Source of the DNA: an uncultured Clostridia bacterium
GTDB lineage: Bacteria; Bacillota; Clostridia; Christensenellales; CAG-917
Assembly (NCBI GenBank): GCA_937881285.1
Contig: CALGEU010000099.1
Span: 1 to 6,181, forward strand
Length of the DNA stretch: 6,181 nucleotides
Direction of reading: 5' to 3'
Of the stretch, positions 1 to 5,449 are shown piece by piece. Positions within the stretch are counted from its first letter, which is position 1, and every line of letters begins with the position of its first letter. Made by a program: the position numbers and the translations under genes. Below the pieces are notes generated by a model, which worked only from the letters and a program-made list of their open reading frames with translations, had not been told where the DNA came from and searched no databases.

Positions 1-12
1 CAAGATTTTTCC

Positions 13-40
13 TTGACAACTTGCGATTTCGGGCTATAAT
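13..40 (+). promoter_or_regulatory. Sigma-70/sigma-A promoter of the first DUF308-like gene
   Basis: A perfect TTGACA -35 box (13-18) and a perfect TATAAT -10 box (35-40) are separated by 16 bp. Transcription should start near 47, leaving a leader of about 23 nt that contains the AAGGAGA ribosome binding site (54-60). A promoter this close to consensus suggests strong basal expression unless a repressor acts on it. No operator is obvious in the few bases available to the left. Confidence 0.85.
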
Positions 41-69
41 TTCCCATACAAATAAGGAGATACGAAAGT

Positions 70-687
70 ATGAAAAAATCAACGACAATTTTGTGGTTTG
101 TAGCAAGCATACTCATGATAGCGGCAGGCATCGTGTGTTTTGCACTTCCCGTCGGTACGTCTATCAGAGTTTTCTCGTATATTGTCGGCGCACTCGTGCT
201 TTGCATGGGCATCGTCGAACTTGTAATGTTCTTCACATCGGCAGGCATCGTCGGGGGCGGTATGTTCCTTGCAGACGGTATCATCACGACGCTTCTCGGC
301 ATATTCTTCCTTGCAAATGTCAACGTCGTGGAAGCAATTCTTCCCATCGTGTTTGCAATGTGGTTTATCTATGAAGGCATAAGCGAACTCGTGCTCGCAA
401 TTCAGGCAGGCAAGTTCAAAGTGTCAAACTGGTGGGTGCTTCTCATCTTTGCAATCATCGAAATCATCTTCGGTTTCGTGGCGTTGTTCGACCCGATCAG
501 CAGCGCGATATCGCTCACGGTTCTTGTCGGTATATTCCTTTTCGTCCGTGGCCTTTCGATGCTCGGCGATTGGATTGTGGCTCTCCGCGTCAAGAATTTC
601 GCAAAGAACTGGTTCGGCAAAGCGGCGTCTGCGTTCAGAAACGACTTTGACGATCAAAGAGTGGACGACAACATCGACAGACAATAA
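70..687 (+). CDS. DUF308/HdeD-like six-helix membrane protein
   Basis: A 205-residue, highly hydrophobic protein. Six membrane segments are visible at about residues 7-27, 34-56, 62-82, 87-112, 119-140 and 146-171, arranged as three helix-pair repeats, as in the HdeD/DUF308 family. The last ~35 residues form a charged soluble tail (AFRNDFDDQRVDD region), probably cytoplasmic. The start at 70 is supported by AAGGAGA at 54-60 and by the consensus promoter just upstream. HdeD of E. coli is linked to acid resistance, but most DUF308 proteins have no defined role, so stress tolerance is only a family-level suggestion. The gene appears monocistronic: it has its own promoter, and a strong terminator follows about 50 bp after the stop. 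A second protein of similar architecture lies at 5450-5953. Assignment to the family rests on topology and general resemblance, with no catalytic motif to confirm it. Confidence 0.75.
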   Translation: MKKSTTILWFVASILMIAAGIVCFALPVGTSIRVFSYIVGALVLCMGIVELVMFFTSAGIVGGGMFLADGIITTLLGIFFLANVNVVEAILPIVFAMWFIYEGISELVLAIQAGKFKVSNWWVLLIFAIIEIIFGFVALFDPISSAISLTVLVGIFLFVRGLSMLGDWIVALRVKNFAKNWFGKAASAFRNDFDDQRVDDNIDRQ

Positions 688-702
688 ACAGCCAATCTCC
701 CT

Positions 703-718
703 GCCCGATTTATCGGGC
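703..718 (+). other. Small GC-rich hairpin in the 3' untranslated region
   Basis: GCCCGA (703-708) pairs with TCGGGC (713-718) around a TTTA loop. No T run follows, so it is unlikely to terminate transcription alone. It sits 15 bp after the stop codon and 20 bp before the true terminator, and could protect the 3' end of the mRNA. Confidence 0.4.
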
Positions 719-738
719 GTAAAATCCCCTATTTTTAT

Positions 739-777
739 GGAAGAAGCGAAATCGTTTTGATTTCGCTTCTTTCTTTT
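739..777 (+). terminator. Intrinsic terminator of the first gene
   Basis: A perfect 13 bp inverted repeat (741-753 with 759-771) around the loop GTTTT is extended by a G-T and a G-C pair, then followed by a T-rich tail (TTCTTTTG, 771-778). It ends just before the stop codon of the convergent nuclease gene at 779. On the minus strand the tail is only CCATAAAAAT, so termination of the opposing transcript would be weaker. Confidence 0.85.
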
Positions 778-778
778 G

Positions 779-1615
779 TCAATTTTTATTAAGTCCGAAT
801 TGTCTTGTCATCAAAGCATTTTTCCAGTAGTTTTCCCTTGAAATGACATATTCGCTACCCAGATTCATGTTGCAGATTTCAAGTACGCTATATTTGAAAT
901 TGTTTTTGTATTCTTCGCCTTTTTGTTGCAACAAGTTCTTGAGTTCTATATTGCCGCCATGTCCGTTTTTGGCATACGCATGCCAACGCTGCCATATGCA
1001 ATCGCTGCCGTATGCGCTGCCCACATATTGCTTTCCGGTTTTTGTGTCGACGATAAGGTAGACGCCTTTTGCGTTTGAGAGAGCGGCTTTCCAAGACGGT
1101 ATGTTGTTGTCCACAATATATTTCAATGTAGAATAATCTACGTTTATGCTGTCAAAGCCGTCGAAATCGGTTATGCTTGCCTGTTTATCTGCAATGAATA
1201 GTATTTGCATGTCGGCAATTGTAGAATCATTTGATACGAGCTCCAAACAAGGATAGGACGCACGAAATTCTTTTTTGAAAGTGAAGAATGCTCTTCCAAT
1301 CATATCTTGTTGCACATCGATCTTTGACAGGGGATACTGCCAAAGTGATTTTCCGTTGTGTTCGATGCTTATAGGTTTGCCGTCGACTTTATATACGCCT
1401 GCAAACATCCATACGTCTTTTTCAAAATATATGAGAGAAACTACGTATTGACGGTTGAAATTTTTGTTGGTTTGGATTGATTGCCATTTGTCAAAGCCAC
1501 CGATTAAAAACTCGTTGTAAGGTTCTTTTCTATCTTTTGCCCCTATCGCAAAATGAACTTTATAGTCACAATAGTCGTATTTTTCTATGTTTAGAAAATC
1601 TGCAAGTTTAATCAT
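779..1615 (-). CDS. GIY-YIG nuclease-domain protein with unassigned N-terminal domain
   Basis: A 278-residue protein. The C-terminal ~95 residues carry a complete GIY-YIG endonuclease signature: GVY at 184-186, YVG at 197-199, the conserved Arg in the helix (R210, in WQRW), the metal-binding Glu (E261, in SREN) and a late Asn (N276). This fold cuts DNA using one divalent metal. The N-terminal ~180 residues are soluble, rich in aromatic and charged residues (FEKDVW, FKKEFR), and match nothing I recognise; they may set target or partner choice. I chose ATG at 1615 over TTG at 1621 because GGGAG at 1623-1627 is 7 nt from the ATG but only 1 nt from the TTG. The gene follows the rRNA methyltransferase by 36 bp on the same strand with no usable promoter or terminator between, so co-transcription is likely. 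Sampled 60-base blocks are mostly 27-43% GC (one 57%) against 42-58% in the methyltransferase, which hints at acquisition. No cognate methylase is visible, so this is not an obvious restriction system. Confidence 0.85.
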   Translation of the reverse strand: MIKLADFLNIEKYDYCDYKVHFAIGAKDRKEPYNEFLIGGFDKWQSIQTNKNFNRQYVVSLIYFEKDVWMFAGVYKVDGKPISIEHNGKSLWQYPLSKIDVQQDMIGRAFFTFKKEFRASYPCLELVSNDSTIADMQILFIADKQASITDFDGFDSINVDYSTLKYIVDNNIPSWKAALSNAKGVYLIVDTKTGKQYVGSAYGSDCIWQRWHAYAKNGHGGNIELKNLLQQKGEEYKNNFKYSVLEICNMNLGSEYVISRENYWKNALMTRQFGLNKN

Positions 1616-1621
1616 GTTCAA

Positions 1622-1627
1622 TCTCCC
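1622..1627 (-). promoter_or_regulatory. Ribosome binding site deciding the GIY-YIG start
   Basis: On the minus strand this reads GGGAGA. It leaves 6-7 nt to ATG at 1615 but almost no spacer to the in-frame TTG at 1621, which favours the ATG. Confidence 0.7.
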
Positions 1628-1651
1628 GTATTATATTCAATGCCGAGACAC

Positions 1652-2821
1652 TCACAGCACCTGCATCACGAAGAATTTCAGATACTGGGTTTCTTCGGCG
1701 CAGAGCAGGGACGGGTGGTCGGGCGATTGTGACTTGACTTCGACGCATCTGACGATTCTGCCGCTTTCCTTTGCGGCTTCGACGAGCATTTTTTCAAACA
1801 AGGGGAACGTCATATAGTGCGAACAGGACGATGAGATGAGATAGCCGCCGCTTTCGACGAGTTTCATTCCGAGCACGTTGATGTCTTTATACCCGCGATA
1901 TGCGTCCTTGACTTCGCTTGCGCTTTTGCAGAATGCGGGCGGGTCGAGAATTACAAGTCCGAATTTTTTTCCGTCGGCTTTGTATTTGCGCAGTTCGTCA
2001 AACACGTCGGCACACACCGTCGTAACGTTGCGATAGCCGTTGAGATTTACGTTTTCAAGCACGTTGTCAAGCGCAGATTGTGAGATGTCTACTGCCGTAA
2101 CCGATTTTGCGACGGGAGCGCAGTTCATAGAAAAGCCGCCGCTGTTGCAGAAACAGTCGAGAACGGTGCGGTCTTTTGCGTATCGCTTTGCGGCATAGCG
2201 GTTTTCTTTCTGGTCGAGAAAATATCCCGTTTTTTGTCCGCCGCGCACGTCGACCGCCATTTTTACGCCGTTTTCGGCGATTACGATGCGTTCCGGCACT
2301 TCGCCGTACAAAGTCCCAGTGACTTCCTGCAAGCCTTCTTTTTGGCGTACGGGGGAGTCGCTGCGTTCGTATATGCCCTTTGGCGCAAAAACGTCGACGA
2401 GACACTTGACGATAAGGTCTTTTTGTTTGTCTATGCCGAGCGAAAGAAACTGACAGACGAGATAATCCGAGTATTTGTCCACGATGAGAGCAGGCAGTCC
2501 GTCCGCTTCGGCAAACACCGCGCGATACGAATCGTCAAATCCGAGATTCTTGCGCATATCGACCGCTTGTTTTATGCGTGCGGAGTAAAAACTTTCGTCG
2601 TCTGCCGTCTCGGTGTCGCGAATGAAGACGCGCACGAGAATTTTGGACAAATGATTTATGTATCCCTTGCCGACAAAACGACCGTCCGCCGTGAATACGC
2701 TTGCAAGAGAGCCGTTTTTGTCCTTGCCTTCTATGCGTGCGACTTCGTTGGCGTAAACCCAACTGTGACCTTGCAAAATTCGTTTTTCTTCGCCTTTTTT
2801 GAGATAAACCGAGAATGGCAT
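1652..2821 (-). CDS. rlmI: RlmI-type class I SAM-dependent rRNA (cytosine-5) methyltransferase
   Basis: A 389-residue, full-length member of the RlmI/RlmK family (COG1092 type). E. coli RlmI makes m5C at position 1962 of 23S rRNA; the same target here is inferred. Domain order fits the family: an N-terminal PUA RNA-binding domain (about 1-75, with GHSWVYANE), a linking domain with EADGLPALIVDKY (105-117) and RSDSPVRQKEGL (153-164), then a Rossmann methyltransferase domain. Catalytic-domain marks are GQKTGYFLDQKENR (195-208), the SAM-binding loop LDCFCNSGGF (221-230), AVDIS (243-247), DPPAF (293-297) and SSCS with the probable nucleophile C333. The usual end motif SPDHP (366-370) is present. 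The start at 2821 has AAGGCGG (2827-2833) 5 nt upstream. A consensus promoter at 2867-2895 drives it, and the GIY-YIG gene follows in the same orientation. The gene symbol reflects family membership, not proven orthology. Confidence 0.92.
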   Translation of the reverse strand: MPFSVYLKKGEEKRILQGHSWVYANEVARIEGKDKNGSLASVFTADGRFVGKGYINHLSKILVRVFIRDTETADDESFYSARIKQAVDMRKNLGFDDSYRAVFAEADGLPALIVDKYSDYLVCQFLSLGIDKQKDLIVKCLVDVFAPKGIYERSDSPVRQKEGLQEVTGTLYGEVPERIVIAENGVKMAVDVRGGQKTGYFLDQKENRYAAKRYAKDRTVLDCFCNSGGFSMNCAPVAKSVTAVDISQSALDNVLENVNLNGYRNVTTVCADVFDELRKYKADGKKFGLVILDPPAFCKSASEVKDAYRGYKDINVLGMKLVESGGYLISSSCSHYMTFPLFEKMLVEAAKESGRIVRCVEVKSQSPDHPSLLCAEETQYLKFFVMQVL

Positions 2822-2835
2822 ATTTACCGCCTTAT

Positions 2836-2851
2836 CGCGCGAGCGTGCGCG
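2836..2851 (-). other. All-GC hairpin in the rlmI leader
   Basis: CGCGC (2836-2840) and GCGCG (2847-2851) can form a 5 bp stem with a 6 nt loop in the leader RNA, ending 3 nt before the AAGGCGG ribosome binding site. It may stabilise the leader or tune ribosome access. A short GC repeat of this kind can also arise by chance. Confidence 0.35.
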
Positions 2852-2866
2852 TATCTTTATAGGTGC

Positions 2867-2895
2867 ATTATAAGTTTTCCGACGAGAAAAGTCAA
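2867..2895 (-). promoter_or_regulatory. Sigma-70/sigma-A promoter of the rlmI / GIY-YIG operon
   Basis: On the minus strand, TTGACT (2890-2895) and TATAAT (2867-2872) are separated by exactly 17 bp. Transcription should begin near 2860, giving a leader of about 40 nt. It is divergent from the MATE promoter, with the two elements about 70 bp apart. Confidence 0.85.
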
Positions 2896-2944
2896 TGCGA
2901 GCGCAAAAACCTTGCTATGAAAGAAATTTTTTTCTTCAAAACGC

Positions 2945-2974
2945 TTACGCAAGGTGCGAATTGTGTGATAGAAT
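2945..2974 (+). promoter_or_regulatory. Probable extended -10 promoter of the MATE gene
   Basis: TGATAGAAT (2966-2974) is an extended -10 element: TG, one base, then TAGAAT (5 of 6 to consensus). The -35 region is poor (TTACGC at 2945-2950 with an 18 bp spacer), as is typical where an extended -10 compensates. Transcription would start near 2981, giving a leader of about 109 nt. A small inverted repeat, CGCA-AGG-TGCG (2948-2958), lies in the spacer and could be an operator half, though it is short enough to be chance. Confidence 0.55.
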
Positions 2975-2999
2975 AAGTCAAAAATCAATAGAAGAAACG

Positions 3000-3065
3000 A
3001 AAATCGTGTTGCATAGTTGCGTAAATCCGGATTGTAGTGATTTGCCGTGCGACACGATTTTTTTT
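3000..3065 (+). terminator. Long hairpin plus U8 in the MATE leader
   Basis: Bases 3001-3014 pair with 3047-3060 as an uninterrupted 14 bp stem (two G-U wobbles), extended by A3000-T3061. After a one-sided internal loop (3015-3020 against 3046), a second 7 bp stem forms (3021-3027 with 3039-3045) closed by an 11 nt loop. Eight T residues run from 3058 to 3065. This is the form of an intrinsic terminator, with an apical part longer than a simple terminator needs. On the minus strand the stem is followed by TTTTCGTTTCTTC, so it might act in both directions. Confidence 0.75.
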
Positions 3066-3080
3066 GTGCCACGGCAGGAA

Positions 3081-3086
3081 AAGGAG
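3081..3086 (+). promoter_or_regulatory. Ribosome binding site deciding the MATE start
   Basis: AAGGAG lies 3 nt before ATG at 3090, a tight but usable spacing. The open frame continues upstream to 2895, but the upstream codons lie across the promoter and terminator and have no ribosome binding site, so 3090 is the likely start. The next in-frame ATG (3114) has no ribosome binding site. Confidence 0.75.
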
Positions 3087-3089
3087 AGT

Positions 3090-4622
3090 ATGGAAGATAA
3101 AAAACAAAACAAAATGGCAACTCAGCCGCTCAAAAAACTGTTTTGGACGATGGGACTTCCGATGATAGTATCGATGGTTCTTCAGGCCTTGTACAACGTC
3201 GTGGACAGTATATTCGTTGCGAATATGCAGGACAGCGGCGTTATTGCAAATCAGGCTTTGACGCTTGCGTTTCCCGTGCAGATTATGATGATTGCAATCG
3301 GAGTGGGGACGGGAATCGGTATAAACGCTTGCTTGTCTAAAAGTCTCGGCGAAAAGGACAAAGAGAGAGCAAGCAAAGTCGCAGGAAACGGAATTTTTCT
3401 TGCGCTTGTGATATACGCCGTGTTTCTCATATTCGGGTTGTTTGCGACGAAATGGTTTATATCTTTGTTCACAAAAGACGCGGAAGTCGTTGCAATGGGC
3501 TCGATTTATCTTAAAATTTGTTGTTGCCTTTCGCTCGGTTCGATAGGTTACACGGTATACGAGAGATTTTTGCAGGCAACGGGCAAGACGATGTTTTCGA
3601 CGATTGCTCAGGTGTCGGGTGCGGTTACAAACATCGTTCTCGACTACGTTTTCATTTTTCCGTGCGGAATGGGCGTTGCTGGCGCGGCGTGGGCAACGAT
3701 AATCGGACAATTCGTGTCTCTTTTCATAGCAATGGGTTTCCATTATTTCGCAAACAAGGAAATAAGCGGCAATCTCAAATATATGAAACCGAGCGGAATT
3801 ATCATAAAGAATATATACGCAATCGGCGTGTCCGCAGCGATTATGCAGGCGCTTTTGTCGGTTATGATGGCAGGTATGAACGCAATACTAGGCACGGCAA
3901 AAGCAAACACGAGCATACTCGTCGGTTCGTTCGGTATATATTATAAAATTCAGCAAATAGCCTTGTTTTCGGCGTTCGGACTGTCAAACACGATAATCAC
4001 GATTTTGTCTTTCAATTACGGAATGCAGGATAAGAAACGCGCAAAAGAGTGCGTGAAATACGGCATAACCGACACGTTGATAGTCACGCTCATTATTGCG
4101 GTGCTTTTCGAGTGTATAGCAAATCCGCTCTCAAAACTATTCGCTTTGTCGGGCGGCGCAAGCGAAGAACTCATATCCGTGTGCGAGACGGCAACGAGAA
4201 TAGGCGCGGCAAGTTTCGTGTTTATGGGCTACGTCGTTGCGGTGCAAGGCGTGTTGCAGGCACTCGGATATGCTGTGAAACCGTTGATATTGTCGCTGTT
4301 AAGGCTCGTGGTGTTCGTTTTCCCGACGGCGTACTTGTTCACCTTGTCGGACAACGTGACGGATATAGTTTGGTGGACGTTTCTTATCGCGGAAGCGTTG
4401 ACGTGCATATTTGCGTTCGTTTTCTTGCAACAGGCGGTGAATAAGAAAATCAACGTGTTGCCCGACGAAAAGTCTTCTGCGGCGGAACTCGATTTCTTTG
4501 CGGTTGACGGTGAGAGTGAAGGAAAAAGCGAAGATAGCGGCGGCGACCGCAAAAGTGCGGAACAAGAAAGAGACGAAGAAGTCAAAAACGACGAAATAGT
4601 AGAAAATCCGCTTGAAAAGTGA
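3090..4622 (+). CDS. MATE-family multidrug/cation antiporter, MepA-like
   Basis: A 510-residue inner-membrane exporter of the MATE family, which moves cationic drugs or metabolites out in exchange for Na+ or H+. About twelve hydrophobic segments occur in two halves (roughly 18-225 and 240-450). Family marks are LPMIVSMVLQALYNVVDSIF (23-42), ERFLQATGKT (158-167) and LDYVFIF (184-190); the second half shows the parallel GLSNTIITILSFNYG (297-311) and GVLQALGYAVKP (387-398). Substrate cannot be read from sequence. Most family members are about 440-460 residues. This one adds a hydrophilic, strongly acidic tail (about 451-510, rich in Glu, Asp, Ser and Lys) on the probable cytoplasmic side. Expression is probably gated by the leader hairpin at 3000-3065. 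The downstream kinase-like gene is 98 bp away with no convincing terminator between, so partial read-through is possible. Confidence 0.9.
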   Translation: MEDKKQNKMATQPLKKLFWTMGLPMIVSMVLQALYNVVDSIFVANMQDSGVIANQALTLAFPVQIMMIAIGVGTGIGINACLSKSLGEKDKERASKVAGNGIFLALVIYAVFLIFGLFATKWFISLFTKDAEVVAMGSIYLKICCCLSLGSIGYTVYERFLQATGKTMFSTIAQVSGAVTNIVLDYVFIFPCGMGVAGAAWATIIGQFVSLFIAMGFHYFANKEISGNLKYMKPSGIIIKNIYAIGVSAAIMQALLSVMMAGMNAILGTAKANTSILVGSFGIYYKIQQIALFSAFGLSNTIITILSFNYGMQDKKRAKECVKYGITDTLIVTLIIAVLFECIANPLSKLFALSGGASEELISVCETATRIGAASFVFMGYVVAVQGVLQALGYAVKPLILSLLRLVVFVFPTAYLFTLSDNVTDIVWWTFLIAEALTCIFAFVFLQQAVNKKINVLPDEKSSAAELDFFAVDGESEGKSEDSGGDRKSAEQERDEEVKNDEIVENPLEK

Positions 4623-4642
4623 AAGTTTTTCAAATTTGCGTA

Positions 4643-4671
4643 TTGACGAAATTGCCTTTTCGACGGATAAT
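4643..4671 (+). promoter_or_regulatory. Probable promoter of the cytidylate kinase-like gene
   Basis: TTGACG (4643-4648) and GATAAT (4666-4671) are 17 bp apart, each 5 of 6 to consensus. Transcription would start near 4678, about 43 nt before the ATG. It begins 20 bp after the MATE stop codon, so the downstream gene can be expressed independently of the exporter. Confidence 0.7.
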
Positions 4672-4720
4672 ATAAGTATAAAAGCGAGCGCGGCAGTTAG
4701 TCGCGGCAAAGGAGATAATT

Positions 4721-5362
4721 ATGAATACGGTTATCACCATATCGAGACAATACGGAAGCGGCGGAAGATTTGTGGGCAGATTGCTTGCCGATTCCCTTGG
4801 TATTCCGTTTTACGACAAAGAAATCATCGCAATGGCAAGCGAAAATTCGGGCTTTGCGCAAGATTTCATCAAAGAAAACGAACAGAAAATGAAAGGGCTC
4901 TCTTCCGTGTCGTTCACGCCGTCGGTGTGGGGCGGAAGCCTTATCAACAGTTTTGAGAATTTCGAGTCACGCATTTACGCAAGCGAAACGGAAGCCATCG
5001 AAGAGATTGCAAAGAAAGGCGCGTGCGTAATCGTCGGTCGTTGTGCAGACTATGTGCTCAGAGACAAAGTGAAGTGCATGAACGTCTTCATCTATGCCGA
5101 TATGCCGTCGAGAGTAGACAGAGTCATCAACGTGTTCCGTCGCACAGACGACCAGAAAAAAGCCGAGCGTATCATAAAGGAAAACGACCGTATGCGTGCA
5201 AGACACTATCGCTATTACACCGATTCGGAGTGGGGCGCAAGCGAAAACTATCACATCTCGCTCAATACAAGCGCGTTCGGCGTTGAAAAGTGTGCGGAAA
5301 TTCTCAAAGAAGCGTATCTCAAATTCGATTCTCTCGACGAGAAAGAAGAGAAAAAAGATTAA
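4721..5362 (+). CDS. Cytidylate kinase-like family P-loop protein
   Basis: A 213-residue cytosolic protein of the cytidylate kinase-like family (PF13189 type), which shares the nucleoside monophosphate kinase fold. The N-terminus has the family's P-loop variant, ISRQYGSGGRFVG (7-19), in which GSGGR replaces the classical GxGK(S/T). Then follow ACVIVGRCADYVL (101-113), the core strand with a conserved Arg, and the Arg-rich lid RVDRVINVFRRTDD (131-144). RMRARHYRYYTDSEWG (157-172) and YHISLNTS (177-184) complete the pattern. Members are widespread in Clostridia and usually lack a proven substrate; CMP kinase activity should not be assumed, because true Cmk is longer and has a Lys in the P-loop. 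The start at 4721 has AAAGGAGA (4708-4715) with ideal spacing. It has its own likely promoter and a strong terminator. The C-terminal ~10 residues are a charged Glu/Lys tail. Confidence 0.85.
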   Translation: MNTVITISRQYGSGGRFVGRLLADSLGIPFYDKEIIAMASENSGFAQDFIKENEQKMKGLSSVSFTPSVWGGSLINSFENFESRIYASETEAIEEIAKKGACVIVGRCADYVLRDKVKCMNVFIYADMPSRVDRVINVFRRTDDQKKAERIIKENDRMRARHYRYYTDSEWGASENYHISLNTSAFGVEKCAEILKEAYLKFDSLDEKEEKKD

Positions 5363-5403
5363 AGCCAGTCGTTTTTACGACGCATTATCAAAAAAAAGAG
5401 TAT

Positions 5404-5436
5404 AAAAAAAGGTCTTCCGACGGGAAGACCTTTTTT
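5404..5436. terminator. Bidirectional intrinsic terminator
   Basis: GGTCTTCC (5411-5418) pairs perfectly with GGAAGACC (5423-5430) around a GACG loop. Seven A residues precede it (5404-5410) and six T residues follow (5431-5436), so it works on both strands. It serves the plus-strand kinase-like gene (stop at 5362) and the convergent minus-strand membrane protein (stop at 5450). A weaker 5 bp hairpin, GTCGT-TTTT-ACGAC (5368-5381), lies just upstream. Confidence 0.92.
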
Positions 5437-5449
5437 GTATTTCGATTTT

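Larger units (their letters stand above)
2981..3089 (+). promoter_or_regulatory. Structured leader of the MATE gene, candidate transcription attenuator
   Basis: The predicted leader is about 109 nt. It contains a long two-part hairpin followed by eight T residues (see the terminator entry), and the MATE ribosome binding site follows only 15 nt later. No plus-strand gene lies upstream, so the terminator has no evident job except to gate the exporter. A second possible pairing, TGCCGTG (3043-3049) with CACGGCA (3070-3076), plus CAC/GTG (3053-3055 with 3066-3068), overlaps the 3' arm of the terminator and could only form in read-through RNA, right next to the ribosome binding site. I see no clear upstream antiterminator, no leader peptide with its own ribosome binding site, and no match to a riboswitch class I know. 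The regulatory role is inferred from position and structure. Confidence 0.55.

Noticed and set aside
1630..1635. TATAAT on the minus strand just upstream of the GIY-YIG gene
   Set aside because: No -35 box lies at a suitable distance, and a start from this element would fall on or within the ribosome binding site. Co-transcription with rlmI is more plausible.
779..2821. Restriction-modification pair made of the GIY-YIG nuclease and the methyltransferase
   Set aside because: The methyltransferase has the PUA domain and motifs of an RlmI-type rRNA enzyme, not a DNA methylase, so the adjacency does not indicate a restriction system.
2234..2920. 228-codon plus-strand open frame
   Set aside because: It lies antisense to the well-supported rlmI gene, covers that gene's promoter, and has no recognisable protein features. 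It is a shadow of the rlmI codon pattern.
2895..3089. N-terminal extension of the MATE protein to the open-frame start at 2895, or from GTG at 3006
   Set aside because: The added residues (with several Cys) do not resemble a MATE N-terminus. The stretch spans the extended -10 promoter and the terminator hairpin, and there is no ribosome binding site for either upstream start, whereas ATG at 3090 has AAGGAG.
2985..3743. 252-codon minus-strand open frame antisense to the MATE gene
   Set aside because: The translation is rich in Arg, His and Cys with no domain, as expected for an antisense shadow of a membrane protein gene.
4612..4633. TTGAAAA / TTTTCAA inverted repeat at the MATE stop codon as a terminator
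   Set aside because: The stem is 7 bp with only one G-C pair and no T run follows. It is too weak to be called a terminator.
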